A stretch of 64,000 nucleotides of DNA from Algoriphagus lacus (GCF_003583985.1 NZ_QXML01000003.1:363779-427778), one strand, 5' to 3'. Counted from the stretch's first letter, positions 26,040 to 36,129 are shown. A program made the numbers and translations. Notes: a model not told the origin generated them from the letters alone.

Positions 26040-27506
26040 TCATTTTGCCTTAGCCTCATTAGGCCTTGGGAAAGCTGCCTTGGTGCTCACCAACCAATCA
26101 AACAGCATGGTCTTCATCTTCTCGGCCAGTTCCGGTTGGGTAGCAGCTAAATTGTTTCGCTCGCCGATGTCTTCTTTCAGGTTGTAGAGCTCGACGTTCT
26201 GACTTTCATAGAAGTAGATCAATTTCCAGTCTCCTTCACGGATCACCGAACCCGGATTTCCTCCCTGATTTCCATAGTGTGGATAATGCCAAAAGAGTGC
26301 TTCTCGTTTAATCTCCTTTTCCGGATCCATTATCCAGGTCTTTAGACTTTTACCATCCAGATTCGGAATGGTTTCCAAGGCTTTTCCGTTTCCACTTAGA
26401 TCCAAAAAAGTCGGCAGAAAGTCATTGGAGATCACCATAGCGTGGATTTCCTTACCTGCTGGCACTGTTCCTTTCCAAGATAGGATCATAGGTACCCGGA
26501 TGCCGCCTTCGTAAAGCCATCCTTTACCAGCACGCAGTGGCAAATTAGAAGTTGGACTTCCCTCTGCCGTGGAGAGGCCGCCGTTGTCGGAGAAGAATAC
26601 GATGATGGTTTTCTCAGTCAGACCTTGAGCTTCGATTTCATCCACCACTTTCCCAACGGCTTGGTCCATGGCTTCGACCATTCCTGCATAGATGGCATGG
26701 GCTTGAGTAATGCGGTTTTTGTTGGCTCCTTCTGGTTCGAACTTGTCTTCCAATCCCATCGCGGCCCGTTTTTTTAGGTATTTTTCCTCCAGTGCTTTGG
26801 TCGTCATCAAAGGAGTATGGACTGAGTAGAACGAAAGCATGGCGAAAAAAGGCTTGGACTTGTTTTCGCGTATAAACTGAGAGGTCTCAGCAGCCAATCT
26901 TTCCGGAAGGTATTCGCCATCGGGTCCGTTTTCCAGTCTCGGGTTGTTGTAGGGGGAAAAGTATTTGTTTCCAGTGGATGGAGCCCCTTTGTCGGTTCCG
27001 CCTTTGTTGATGTCGAAGCCCTGATGCTCGGGCCAATGACTTTCCTCTTCACCCAAATGCCATTTTCCTGCGAAAAAGGTAGCATAGCCAGATGCCTTGA
27101 ATGCCTCAGCCATCGTGATTTCTTCCAAAGTCAAATTGGGCTCGTAGTGTGCAGGCTTGAGTGGTTTGTTTTTGGTCCAATGCCCCTGAATCTCGTCTGG
27201 CTGAGGTGCGCCAAACCAATCCGTATTATACATCTTGGAAGGGTATTTTCCGGTCATAATGCTCGCGCGGGTAGGGGAGCAAACCGGAGAGGCTGTATAG
27301 GCTTGGGTGAATTTGATCCCCGACTTGACCAATCGATCCAAATTTGGAGTTTCGTAAAATTCACTTCCAAAACTCCCCAGATCTGTCCAACCTAAATCAT
27401 CCACAAGGAAGAACACCACATTGGGACGGGTGTCGGATTGGGCCTGGATTTGCCAGGATAGCATTATCAAAAGCAAACTGATACCAAAGGACTGGATAAA
27501 TTTCAT
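26040..27506 (-). CDS. Secreted S1-family sulfatase
   Basis: A 488-residue type I sulfatase with a signal peptide (cleavage expected after IQAQ, about residue 23). The metal-binding RPNVVFFLVDDLGW is at 27-40. The formylglycine motif CSPTR carries C76, to be oxidised by a maturase outside this window. Downstream are GKYPSK, the conserved AGKWHLGE, and FFSDNGG. It removes sulfate esters from a glycan in the periplasm or outside. It is transcribed away from the large glycosidase gene and shares that gene's upstream region, including the candidate operator, so it probably belongs to the polysaccharide locus. Confidence 0.93.
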   Translation of the reverse strand: MKFIQSFGISLLLIMLSWQIQAQSDTRPNVVFFLVDDLGWTDLGSFGSEFYETPNLDRLVKSGIKFTQAYTASPVCSPTRASIMTGKYPSKMYNTDWFGAPQPDEIQGHWTKNKPLKPAHYEPNLTLEEITMAEAFKASGYATFFAGKWHLGEEESHWPEHQGFDINKGGTDKGAPSTGNKYFSPYNNPRLENGPDGEYLPERLAAETSQFIRENKSKPFFAMLSFYSVHTPLMTTKALEEKYLKKRAAMGLEDKFEPEGANKNRITQAHAIYAGMVEAMDQAVGKVVDEIEAQGLTEKTIIVFFSDNGGLSTAEGSPTSNLPLRAGKGWLYEGGIRVPMILSWKGTVPAGKEIHAMVISNDFLPTFLDLSGNGKALETIPNLDGKSLKTWIMDPEKEIKREALFWHYPHYGNQGGNPGSVIREGDWKLIYFYESQNVELYNLKEDIGERNNLAATQPELAEKMKTMLFDWLVSTKAAFPRPNEAKAK

Positions 27507-27589
27507 TTCTGCTCAGGGTCTTGTTTTCCGAATACTACTTTGACTTTTTTTAAATGCCTAATGGTAAACGAAATGGAGGGGCAATCTGA

Positions 27590-27623
27590 ATGATCTAGGC
27601 CCCCTTTTGAATGAATTCACCCC
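27590..27623. promoter_or_regulatory. Candidate regulator half-sites, 21 bp apart (glycosidase/sulfatase intergenic region)
   Basis: ATGATCTAGGCCC (27590) and ATGAATTCACCCC (27611) are in the same orientation with a 21-bp offset. The second resembles the half-sites before the regulator and susC genes. This is the weakest of the three copies. It lies about 165 bases before the glycosidase start and 85 bases before the sulfatase start. Confidence 0.4.
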
Positions 27624-27786
27624 TAGGCCGGAGAATCCCTTTCTTTCCGGAGGGCTTAAGAAGAAGATTCCTTGACTGGTGATAGACAGATTAGACAAGT
27701 GAGTTGAATGATTTGGCCCAGAGTAGAGGATAAGTGGGAACTAGATTTGGGACTGTTGAAAATCCTTAAACTAACCCAAAGGGACC

Positions 27787-30700
27787 ATGAAAAAACTTTA
27801 CCCAAAACTCAAGACAGGACTTTTTCTTCTGTCTTACTTGGGGTTGGTGCTGTCCGCTTTTTCTTTTCAGGGAAAAAGTGGAGAGGTCAAGCCGCAGCCC
27901 CAAGCTAACCCCTGCAATTCTTCCACCCAATACCTCTATTGGACGGGGGAAGAAAATGATGACTTTTTCAATGAAAACAACTGGAGGGAGACCAATCAGA
28001 TCCCAACTTCTCCAGGTCAGGCTGGCGAATCCAATCCGGTTTGCTTGCCTGGGGCCAACAAACAGCCTTACACCATTTGTCCGAATGTGCCTGATTTAAG
28101 CAAGGACAAAAAGCCCAGCGCGGGAACCCTAGATCCCGGAAAAGCGATCGGAATGAATCTAATCATTTCCGATGCGAAGGTTTCCGCCACTGGAGCGATT
28201 GTATTTGGTTGTGCGGAAAAAGGGCTGACACTGGTCAATTCTACCCTGGATGCTCAGCAAGGTGAAATTTCCCAAGGGGTAGTTTCACTAGATGGCGAAA
28301 GTACTGTTCATGTGGGTGGGGAGGATTTTTCTTCCACAGTAACATTCAACTTTCTGGATGCAGCCTCCTGGGTATATCTGAAGCAGGTGAATCCTCAGGA
28401 ATTGCAATCCCAATTGACTCAATTCCATTTGTCCCATACTTCCGGTACGCTTGGCGTGAATTTCAGAATTAACCAATACTATCAGAAAGGTGCGATTATT
28501 CGTCCTTTGGACGCCTCTTTTGCTCCGCTTCAGGTGTTTTCCGAAATGGATTTGCAGAGTGCATCTGCGAATGTGACTGAAGATGTAATTCATCGCGGCG
28601 CAGCGATTCCCACCGGCGACAATTCGGTTCAGTCATTTGTCCTGAAGCGTGGATTTATGGCCACTTTTGCCAATAATCCGGACGGTACAGGGAAAAGTAA
28701 GGTATACATTGCCTCAGAGGAAGACATGGAAGTGGGAGCTTTGCCTGCCGCTTTGCAGGGAAATGTGAGCTTTATCCGTGTTGTGCCCTGGAACTGGGTG
28801 ACCAAGAAAGGTACCGGAGGAATCTATCCTCAATTGGATGCAGGCTGGTTTTACAGCTGGAGTGCGACCGGTGTTCCTACTCCGAATTATGATTATGTTC
28901 CGATGACTTGGGGATCTGGTGCTGCTTTGCCTGCTGGTATTAATCAGATTATCGGTAAAAAAACCACCACACATGTTTTGGGATTTAATGAATCGGACAA
29001 CTGTAACGGGGAATCCGGTCAGTTCAACAACCTTTGTCAGCCGGCTGTTGCAGTGGCATACTACGAAGCGTTGATGGGGACCGGTGTTCGTTTGGGTTCC
29101 CCGGCACCTAGAGAAGAAGGTCCGACAGGCTGGTTGTTGGAATTTAACCGCATCGCCAAGCAGCGGGACGTACGTTTTGACTTTGTGGCGGTTCACTGGT
29201 ATGATTGGGGAAGTGGTCCTGCAAATACACCCAATGCCAGCGCACAGGAGATTTTCAACCGATTCAAAGCGTACTTGGCGAATGTGTACCGCATTTACCA
29301 GTTGCCGATCTGGATCACCGAATTCAACGCGAATCCTAACCGGAGCACTGCCACTCAGGAGGCATTTTTGAAATTGGCTTTACCATATCTGGAAAGCTTG
29401 GATTATGTGGAGCGCTATGCGTATTTCCAGCCTAATCCAAATAATGCCAATCCGGCAAACAATCCTGGAAAGTCTGATTATCTGGATGATGCTGGTAATT
29501 TGACGGTAATTGGGCAGTTGTTTCTGGACCATGAGTCTACTCCTTCCATACCAATGGCTACTTATGCCGCTCCAAATAACCTGGAAGGAATGGATCAACC
29601 CTTTATTCAGAAGCCGGTGAATTCCTTGGCTTTTGAAGCGGAATGCGGCAAGTATTTGGGAAATCAGTGGGATGTCTTGGCGGATGAGACCGCCTCCAAT
29701 GGTCAATACATCCGAGGAAATACTAGTAAAACAGGAGCAAGCACGATTGCCAAACAAGTCCATTTCGAGTTTGATCTGACTGAAGGAAGTCAATATCGGG
29801 TTTGGATTAGAGCCAAATCCATCGGGGCTGGTTCTATCCGGATTGGAATGGATGGAAATGATTTGGCCCAAATTACTCCTCTGACCAGTGGTGCTTTCAC
29901 CTGGTTCCAAATTCCCCGGTTTTTTGATTTGGGCAAAGGAACTCACCGCTTGACTTTGGAATTCCCCAATGCCAATATTCTAATTGATCAGGTAGTGATT
30001 ACCACCGGACCGACCGACTTGGAGTCTTTCGTGCAGGAATTCGGAGCATGTACCCCTTCTGCGATCACTTGGGGCTTGGTAAAAACCGACATCCTTGACT
30101 TCTATGAAGCTGAAATGGCTCAGCAAGGTCCTGGTTGGGAGATTTTGGCAGGGGCAAAAGCCCAAGGTGGACTTTTCTCCAGCCCGCTTGATGATCAGGA
30201 ATCTGTCAATCCTCCGACAGGGAGCAAAGGCGTTTTGACCTTCAATGTGACTGTGGAAGAAGCGGATGAATATGAGCTTTGGGCTAAAGTGCAGGGATAC
30301 GAAGCGGAAGAATACAGCCTCTGGGTATCTGTGGACGGGGAGCCATTCCGTAAGTGGGAGGGCCTTGGGAATGAACTTTTTGAATGGTACTGGAAAAAGG
30401 TGTATCACAGCTACGAAGGCGAGCAGCGCAAATTCTCCTACTACCTGACCGCGGGTTCACATCAGATTCGACTGGCTTCCTCAAGTGGAAATGTGCCCAT
30501 AGATCGAATCGCAATTGCCAGCAAAGGAAAGCTTCCCGAATCCATCGATCCCAATGTGATTTTGGTGAAGGAAAAGCTGGAGTTTGAGGCAGAGCATGCC
30601 ACGCTTTTAGGAACGGCATTCGTCGTGGATTGTGGTACTTCTTCTAATGGAAAGCAGGTCAACATGCGAAACATAAATACGAATGGTATTCGCTTTGACC

Positions 30701-31674
30701 AAATTGTGGCGCAGGAAGCCGGCACTTATGTGCTGAATATTTCATACATGAGTGCGGTAATCCGAAGCTTTCGTCTCTTGGTCAATGGTGTGGCTCAAGG
30801 GCAAAAAACCGTCCAATCGTCTGGGGCTTGGTGTTTTAATAATGGTGTACCGGGTGTCTACAAAGTGGAGGTCACTCTAAAGGAAGGGCTAAATTCGATA
30901 GACATCACTCCATTCATTGGGGACGCGCCGTTTATTGACAAAATCAAGCTGGAAAAAGCACCGTTTGTAGGACTTTCCTTTGAAGCGGAATTGGCGGAAC
31001 AGATTGGTGCTAATACGTTGGTCACTTGTGGCACCTCTTCCAATGGTCAAATGATCAACATGTTAAAAGCAACTTCCAATGGAGTGAAATTCAGCGGAAT
31101 CAATGTGCCGTTTGCTGGCAAATACCTGGTGGAGGTTCACTACATGTCCGCAGTTGATCGTAGTATTCGATACGCCTTAAATGGGGCAGGTTTTGTAACA
31201 GAAACTTTCACGGATTCAGGGGAATGGTGTTCTAATGGTGGAGTTACCGCTGTAAAAACCTACGAAATGGACCTCAAGATGGGGAACAATACCCTTGAGT
31301 TTAGACCTACTGGAACTGATGCACCTTTCCTGGACAAAATCGTGATCAAAGAAACAACAGACGGACAAAATCTCCGCGTATTTGATTCTCCTACTGCTAT
31401 TCAAGCAGAGCAAAAAGCAAGAGAATTCAGAGTTTATCCCAATCCTGTTCAGGCGGGCAACCCAATTACATTGGAAATTCCCACACTATTTGATCAGCCG
31501 GGAGCAGCACAGGTTCAAATCACTGACCTGACCGGAAAGGTGATTCACTCCCAGGTTATTTCCGATGGCTCCATCGAGGAACTTGGGCTGACCAAAAGTT
31601 TGGCAAGAGGCATGTACATTGTCCTGGTTCAGCAAGGTCAGATTTGGCAAAGTAAAAAGTTGATAGTGCAGTAG
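27787..31674 (+). CDS. Large secreted GH128-like glycosidase with carbohydrate-binding domains and type IX sorting domain
   Basis: A 1295-residue exported protein. After the signal peptide (to about residue 29) comes a beta-rich N-terminal domain (about 40-280, starting YLYWTGEENDDFFNENNW). The catalytic region (about 285-540) resembles Glyco_hydro_cc/GH128: LGFNESDNC with candidate acid/base E402, HWYDWGSG, and IWITEFN with candidate nucleophile E512. Four CBM6-like beta-sandwich domains begin with FEAE-type motifs near 616, 771, 931 and 1062; the last two are clear tandem copies (VxCGTSSNG, APFxDKI). Residues about 1213-1295 (FRVYPNPVQ to SKKLIVQ) form a type IX secretion C-terminal domain, so the enzyme is likely secreted or surface-attached. 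Most described GH128 enzymes act on beta-1,3-glucan, but neighbouring sulfatases suggest a sulfated substrate. Confidence 0.82.
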   Translation: MKKLYPKLKTGLFLLSYLGLVLSAFSFQGKSGEVKPQPQANPCNSSTQYLYWTGEENDDFFNENNWRETNQIPTSPGQAGESNPVCLPGANKQPYTICPNVPDLSKDKKPSAGTLDPGKAIGMNLIISDAKVSATGAIVFGCAEKGLTLVNSTLDAQQGEISQGVVSLDGESTVHVGGEDFSSTVTFNFLDAASWVYLKQVNPQELQSQLTQFHLSHTSGTLGVNFRINQYYQKGAIIRPLDASFAPLQVFSEMDLQSASANVTEDVIHRGAAIPTGDNSVQSFVLKRGFMATFANNPDGTGKSKVYIASEEDMEVGALPAALQGNVSFIRVVPWNWVTKKGTGGIYPQLDAGWFYSWSATGVPTPNYDYVPMTWGSGAALPAGINQIIGKKTTTHVLGFNESDNCNGESGQFNNLCQPAVAVAYYEALMGTGVRLGSPAPREEGPTGWLLEFNRIAKQRDVRFDFVAVHWYDWGSGPANTPNASAQEIFNRFKAYLANVYRIYQLPIWITEFNANPNRSTATQEAFLKLALPYLESLDYVERYAYFQPNPNNANPANNPGKSDYLDDAGNLTVIGQLFLDHESTPSIPMATYAAPNNLEGMDQPFIQKPVNSLAFEAECGKYLGNQWDVLADETASNGQYIRGNTSKTGASTIAKQVHFEFDLTEGSQYRVWIRAKSIGAGSIRIGMDGNDLAQITPLTSGAFTWFQIPRFFDLGKGTHRLTLEFPNANILIDQVVITTGPTDLESFVQEFGACTPSAITWGLVKTDILDFYEAEMAQQGPGWEILAGAKAQGGLFSSPLDDQESVNPPTGSKGVLTFNVTVEEADEYELWAKVQGYEAEEYSLWVSVDGEPFRKWEGLGNELFEWYWKKVYHSYEGEQRKFSYYLTAGSHQIRLASSSGNVPIDRIAIASKGKLPESIDPNVILVKEKLEFEAEHATLLGTAFVVDCGTSSNGKQVNMRNINTNGIRFDQIVAQEAGTYVLNISYMSAVIRSFRLLVNGVAQGQKTVQSSGAWCFNNGVPGVYKVEVTLKEGLNSIDITPFIGDAPFIDKIKLEKAPFVGLSFEAELAEQIGANTLVTCGTSSNGQMINMLKATSNGVKFSGINVPFAGKYLVEVHYMSAVDRSIRYALNGAGFVTETFTDSGEWCSNGGVTAVKTYEMDLKMGNNTLEFRPTGTDAPFLDKIVIKETTDGQNLRVFDSPTAIQAEQKAREFRVYPNPVQAGNPITLEIPTLFDQPGAAQVQITDLTGKVIHSQVISDGSIEELGLTKSLARGMYIVLVQQGQIWQSKKLIVQ

Positions 31675-31697
31675 TTAATCACCTGTTTCAATTGTTG

Positions 31698-31729
31698 GAG
31701 GGCTGGTCTTGGATCAGCCCTCTTTTTTT
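31698..31729 (+). terminator. Terminator after the glycosidase gene
   Basis: A stem GAGGGCTG / CAGCCCTC, extendable inward, is followed by seven T, 24 bases after the stop codon. Confidence 0.85.
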
Positions 31730-31762
31730 GATCATTTTTGACCTGAGGTGAAAAAACCCTGA

Positions 31763-31797
31763 CTGATTCGTCAAGAAAGCTGACCGATTTCACCCCT
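31763..31797. promoter_or_regulatory. Candidate regulator half-sites, 21 bp apart, before the hybrid regulator gene
   Basis: CTGATTCGTCAAG (31763) and CCGATTTCACCCC (31784) are direct repeats offset by exactly 21 bp; CTGAC also recurs at 31759 and 31780. They match the sites before susC, which suggests autoregulation. Confidence 0.5.
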
Positions 31798-31950
31798 ATA
31801 AACTGCTTTTGGGAAGCTTAATTTACCTCGCATCAAACAGATTATGGTGATTGAAATTTGCTTGGCAAATTGCAGCTCACCCAGTCTTTGAAGCGTGGCT
31901 TTTGAAAAAGCCATAACTTATTCCCATACCCAAATAACCTACCTGAAGTC

Positions 31951-34900
31951 ATGCGGATTTTCAGTGTTTCCCTGGTATTCTTTCTGGTTTCTGGCCCGCT
32001 ATTTTCCTTTCAAGGAAAGATGGAGGAGGATTTTTCCATTGATGTACTCAATGTCAGGAAAGGATTGCTCAGCAATTACGTGACTCGGGTGGTCAACGAT
32101 GAATTCAACACCAAGTACTTTGCCACCGAAGGAGGAATCACCAAATACGACGGGTACGACTTTTCCGAATACAGGCCGGGGCCGGAATACCCAGGTCTGA
32201 AAAATGAAAACATCGAAACACTTTTTAAGGGCCAGAGCAATCTGATCTGGATCGGGACCAAAGGCGGGGGACTCTCTGTGTTGGACCCTGGAAAAAACAC
32301 CATTAAATCCCTGAATGCTGCTTTTGAGGAATATTCAGAAAGTGCGCTTCGGGTTATTTCCATCAACCAGGGAACCGATGGTAATATTTGGGTTGGAACC
32401 TGGAGTGATGGGATCTTTTTGCTTGATCCTGTCACCGAGAAAGTCGAAAAACATTTTCCTTTCAAGCAACCCGTCTTCAATATCATCCGCGACAGATTCA
32501 GCAACATCTGGTTTCTGACTGGGATCGAACTCATGAAATTTGATCCATCCGAGGGCAGATTGATCCGATTTCAGACGGGAAGAGTGCACTACAACCTCAT
32601 CGAAGATCCCGTTCGAAACAAGATCTGGATGATTGGAAATGAGGGGCTGAAAACAGTTCTCACGGGATTCGACTTTGAAACCCAGAAAATTGAGCGCAAA
32701 CCAACCAATTTCGAGGCAAGGTATATACTTAGTCTCGGCTTGGATAAGCAGGGAAGGTTATGGATAGGCAGTTGGGGGGACGGGCTTTTTATCAGCGACG
32801 AAAATCTCCAGAATTTCCGCCGGGTCAATACCAACCCGCAGGGAGTCACGGAAGACAACATCAACTATTCGATCATCCTCAGCATTGATTTCGATGAAAA
32901 TGGCATTGCCTGGTTGGGAACTTCTCATGGAGGTGTTCTGATCCTGTACCCCAACAAGGGTTTTTCATTTGCCTCACTTTCTGCCAAGCAAACCATTTCC
33001 GACAAAAACATCACCTCCCTGCTGATTTCACAGTCGGGTAAAACCTACCTGGGAACCCTGGTGGAAGGATTGTATTCAGGAACTTCTGGGAGTGATTTCC
33101 AAGGAGAAAATCAGGTCTTCAAATCCAAAATCCATACCCTGTATGAGAAGGGAGAATTCTTATTTGTTGGGACTGGAAACGGTCTCTATGTGGTGAAAAA
33201 CGGAAATTTCGGTTCTGCCCAACGCTATTTTCCCAGTCAGAAAATCACAGCTATCCTGCACGATTCCAAAAACCGACTTTGGGTAGGTACCCAACAGTCA
33301 GGTTTGAAAATGGTGGATTTTACTACCTACCCAACTCTTAAAAACTGGAAGATTTTTGAGGAAGGAAGTTTGGAAAATCCACTGGAAAACAACCGAATCA
33401 GCAAGATCAGAGAAGGAAAATCAGGCGAAATCTGGATCGGCACGTATTCAGGAATCAATCGTTTTGATGAGAAGCAAAATCGGATACTTTCCCACAAGGA
33501 CTTGTTGGGAGATAAGCTAAACAGTCTGATCATCAATGACCTACTTTTGGCAGGAGATTTCATGTATTTGGGTACCCCAAATGGACTGGCTGAACTTGAA
33601 GTGGATGGAAGCCACCTTATCATGAAAAGATTTTTTGACAAAAAGGATGGCTTGATCAATGATTTCATCTGTGCCATTGAGCCGGATATTGCCGGAAATA
33701 TCTGGCTGAGCACCACGACTTCGATTACCAAGTTTAAGAAGGGACAGCAAAATTTCATCAATTACGATCGTGAAGACGGGGTGTTGATCAACTCCTTTCA
33801 CGTCGCGTCCTCGTTTCAGGATCCCCAAGGGAAGATCTATTTTGGTGGATCCAATGGGATGGTTTCTTTTGAGCCTGACCAAATCAGCGAGGAATTTCAT
33901 GTGCCTCAGGTCGTGTTGAGCAAGCTGATCGTCAACAATCAGGTGCTGCAGGTAGGAGATGAGGTAAACGGGGAGGTAATCCTTCAAAATTCCATCCAAA
34001 AAACGGAGAAAATTGTACTGGACTATTCCCAAAACCACCTGTCTTTGTCCTTTTCGGCCAACGACTACCTCGGCCCGGAAAACATCGTCTATTCCTACAT
34101 GCTCAAAGGGCTGAATGAGGAATGGGTGAACCTCGGCCGTCTCAATCAGATTAGTTTCACGGGCTTGCCTTGGGGTGAATACGAGCTGCTGATCCGTGCC
34201 AGCCGCAACAATCAGGACTGGAGTCCCGCGCGAAGTCTGCTGATTCAGATTCAGGCGCCACCTTGGCTCTCCTGGTATGCTTTCCTGATTTATTTGTTGG
34301 TACTCGGAGGGATTTTGTTTTTGTTCCGATACATCTCGATCCGTCAGGCCAAACTTCGGGCAGAGCTCCAGATTATCCAGATCGAAAAAGAAAAGGAACA
34401 CCAGCTCAACGAGGCCAAAATCAACTTTTTCACCAATATCTCCCATGAGTTCCGTACACCGCTCACCTTGATTTTGAGTCCGGTGACAGAGCTGTTGGAA
34501 CAGTTTGATTTTAGCGAGTCTGTACGTGAAAAGCTCCGGTTGGTGGAGTCAAACAGTAAGCGCATGCTCCGACTGATCAATCAACTTTTGGACTTCAGAA
34601 AGTCAGAACATGGGCTGTTGAAGTTGAATAAGACCTACTCGGATTTTATAGGTTTTGCCAAGGAGGTCTTTGTCAGTTTCCAAAACATGGCTGCCAAAAA
34701 GCATATTGACTACCATTTTGAGTCGGAGGTAGAGTCTTTTCCCATGGAGTTTGACCGCAATCAGATGGAAATCGTGCTGTACAACCTGCTTTCCAATGCC
34801 TTCAAATACACGCGTCAGAAGGGGAAAATATCCCTGAAAATTCAAAGTGATCAGGGCTACCTGTCGGTTTCCGTTTCGGATACTGGAATAGGAATGACCC

Positions 34901-35973
34901 CTGAAGAATCAGAGAAAGTGTTTGACCGCTTCTATCAGGTGCAAAATGCCGAGACAGCCAATCTATCCGGGAGCGGAATAGGTTTGGCGTTTTCAAAGAA
35001 TATCGTGGATTTGCACCAAGGGGAAATCAAAATCCACAGCACAAAGGATGTGGGTACGGTGGTAAAGATTTTATTCCCGTTGGACGAAATCCAAGGACGA
35101 AATCCGGATGAAGTTCAAAAGGAAGAAATGAGTCTTGACTTTTTCAATGAGGATATCCTTGAGCAAGGCAAAGCCGTCAATATGGAGCGGGAACAAAAGG
35201 GGGCCACCATTTTGATAGCAGATGACAATGATGACATCCGGAAGTATCTCCGGAATTTGCTAGAAGATGAGTACTACATTCTCGAAGCCGAAGATGGGCT
35301 TGCCGCCTTGGATTTGATCAACCGAGAGCTGCCGGATGTGGTCATCAGCGATGTGATGATGCCAAAAATGGATGGGATCAAACTTTGCGAAGCGATTAAA
35401 AATCAAATTACTACCTCTCATATTCCAGTCATCCTGCTTACGGCCCGAGCTTCCATGGCCTATGAAATGGAAGGGTTGAAGACCGGTGCAGAAGATTACA
35501 TCACCAAGCCATTCAATCCGGGTATTGTAAAAACCCGTGTATCCAACATCCTGGAAAACCGCTCCAAACTTCGGGAATACTTCCTGAACAAAGTGCGGTT
35601 TGAACCCGATTCCCAGCAAGTTCAGGAGTCTGATATGGATGCTCAGTTTATCGAAAAGGCTATTCAGTTGGTCAATGAAAATCTGCAGGATGAAAGTTTT
35701 GGAATTGAAATCATGGTAGACAAGCTGTTTATGAGTCAGTCAACGCTTTTCCGAAAAATCAAATCTCTGACTGGTTTATCGATCACAGGATTTATCCGAT
35801 CCGTACGTCTCAAGCATGCTGCCCAGATGATTCTTCAGACCAATATGAAACTGAGCCAGGTTGCGCTGGAAGTGGGCTTCAATGATTACAAACATTTCAA
35901 AAAGTCCTTCCAGCAGCAATTTGGATGTCTGCCTTCCGAATACAAGGCGAAAATTCTGGAGCGAACCGAATAG
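31951..35973 (+). CDS. Hybrid two-component system (sensor, histidine kinase, receiver and AraC-type regulator in one chain)
   Basis: A 1340-residue HTCS of the kind that controls glycan loci in Bacteroidota. A signal peptide (about 1-25) leads to a periplasmic sensor of two-propeller type built from repeats such as IWIGTKGGGLSVLDP, IWVGTWSDGIFLLDP and LWIGSWGDGLFISDE. A Y_Y_Y domain follows (near 690-765), then a membrane helix at about 772-795. The HisKA dimerisation box is HEFRTPLTLI (H832) and the ATPase domain has NLLSNAFKYT, DTGIGM and GSGIGL. The receiver is ILIADDNDDIRKYL with phospho-acceptor D1134 in ISDVMMPKMDG. The C-terminal AraC/XylS helix-turn-helix spans about 1240-1335. It presumably senses oligosaccharides and activates the flanking genes. 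Confidence 0.95.
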   Translation: MRIFSVSLVFFLVSGPLFSFQGKMEEDFSIDVLNVRKGLLSNYVTRVVNDEFNTKYFATEGGITKYDGYDFSEYRPGPEYPGLKNENIETLFKGQSNLIWIGTKGGGLSVLDPGKNTIKSLNAAFEEYSESALRVISINQGTDGNIWVGTWSDGIFLLDPVTEKVEKHFPFKQPVFNIIRDRFSNIWFLTGIELMKFDPSEGRLIRFQTGRVHYNLIEDPVRNKIWMIGNEGLKTVLTGFDFETQKIERKPTNFEARYILSLGLDKQGRLWIGSWGDGLFISDENLQNFRRVNTNPQGVTEDNINYSIILSIDFDENGIAWLGTSHGGVLILYPNKGFSFASLSAKQTISDKNITSLLISQSGKTYLGTLVEGLYSGTSGSDFQGENQVFKSKIHTLYEKGEFLFVGTGNGLYVVKNGNFGSAQRYFPSQKITAILHDSKNRLWVGTQQSGLKMVDFTTYPTLKNWKIFEEGSLENPLENNRISKIREGKSGEIWIGTYSGINRFDEKQNRILSHKDLLGDKLNSLIINDLLLAGDFMYLGTPNGLAELEVDGSHLIMKRFFDKKDGLINDFICAIEPDIAGNIWLSTTTSITKFKKGQQNFINYDREDGVLINSFHVASSFQDPQGKIYFGGSNGMVSFEPDQISEEFHVPQVVLSKLIVNNQVLQVGDEVNGEVILQNSIQKTEKIVLDYSQNHLSLSFSANDYLGPENIVYSYMLKGLNEEWVNLGRLNQISFTGLPWGEYELLIRASRNNQDWSPARSLLIQIQAPPWLSWYAFLIYLLVLGGILFLFRYISIRQAKLRAELQIIQIEKEKEHQLNEAKINFFTNISHEFRTPLTLILSPVTELLEQFDFSESVREKLRLVESNSKRMLRLINQLLDFRKSEHGLLKLNKTYSDFIGFAKEVFVSFQNMAAKKHIDYHFESEVESFPMEFDRNQMEIVLYNLLSNAFKYTRQKGKISLKIQSDQGYLSVSVSDTGIGMTPEESEKVFDRFYQVQNAETANLSGSGIGLAFSKNIVDLHQGEIKIHSTKDVGTVVKILFPLDEIQGRNPDEVQKEEMSLDFFNEDILEQGKAVNMEREQKGATILIADDNDDIRKYLRNLLEDEYYILEAEDGLAALDLINRELPDVVISDVMMPKMDGIKLCEAIKNQITTSHIPVILLTARASMAYEMEGLKTGAEDYITKPFNPGIVKTRVSNILENRSKLREYFLNKVRFEPDSQQVQESDMDAQFIEKAIQLVNENLQDESFGIEIMVDKLFMSQSTLFRKIKSLTGLSITGFIRSVRLKHAAQMILQTNMKLSQVALEVGFNDYKHFKKSFQQQFGCLPSEYKAKILERTE

Positions 35974-35988
35974 CTTTCCAACTCCCCT

Positions 35989-36018
35989 AAAAAGCACCTC
36001 CAATGGGGTGCTTTTTTT
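35989..36018 (+). terminator. Terminator after the hybrid regulator gene
   Basis: A 10-bp stem AAAAAGCACC / GGTGCTTTTT with an 8-nt loop runs into T residues, 16 bases after the stop codon. Confidence 0.8.
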
Positions 36019-36026
36019 ATTTATGG

Positions 36027-36060
36027 CTGATTTACCCCGCATCATGCCCGATTCACCCCC
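36027..36060. promoter_or_regulatory. Candidate regulator half-sites, 21 bp apart, before susC
   Basis: CTGATTTACCCCG (36027) and CCGATTCACCCCC (36048) differ at only three of 13 positions and are offset by exactly 21 bp in direct orientation. They define the consensus CYGATTYACCCC and lie about 70 bases before the susC start. AraC-family dimers typically bind direct half-sites two helical turns apart. Confidence 0.55.
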
Positions 36061-36129
36061 CGCAAAATCATTCAATAGCCATCAATTTTGGTCAAAAGAA
36101 AATTATCAATAACTCAAAATCTTCCTTTC

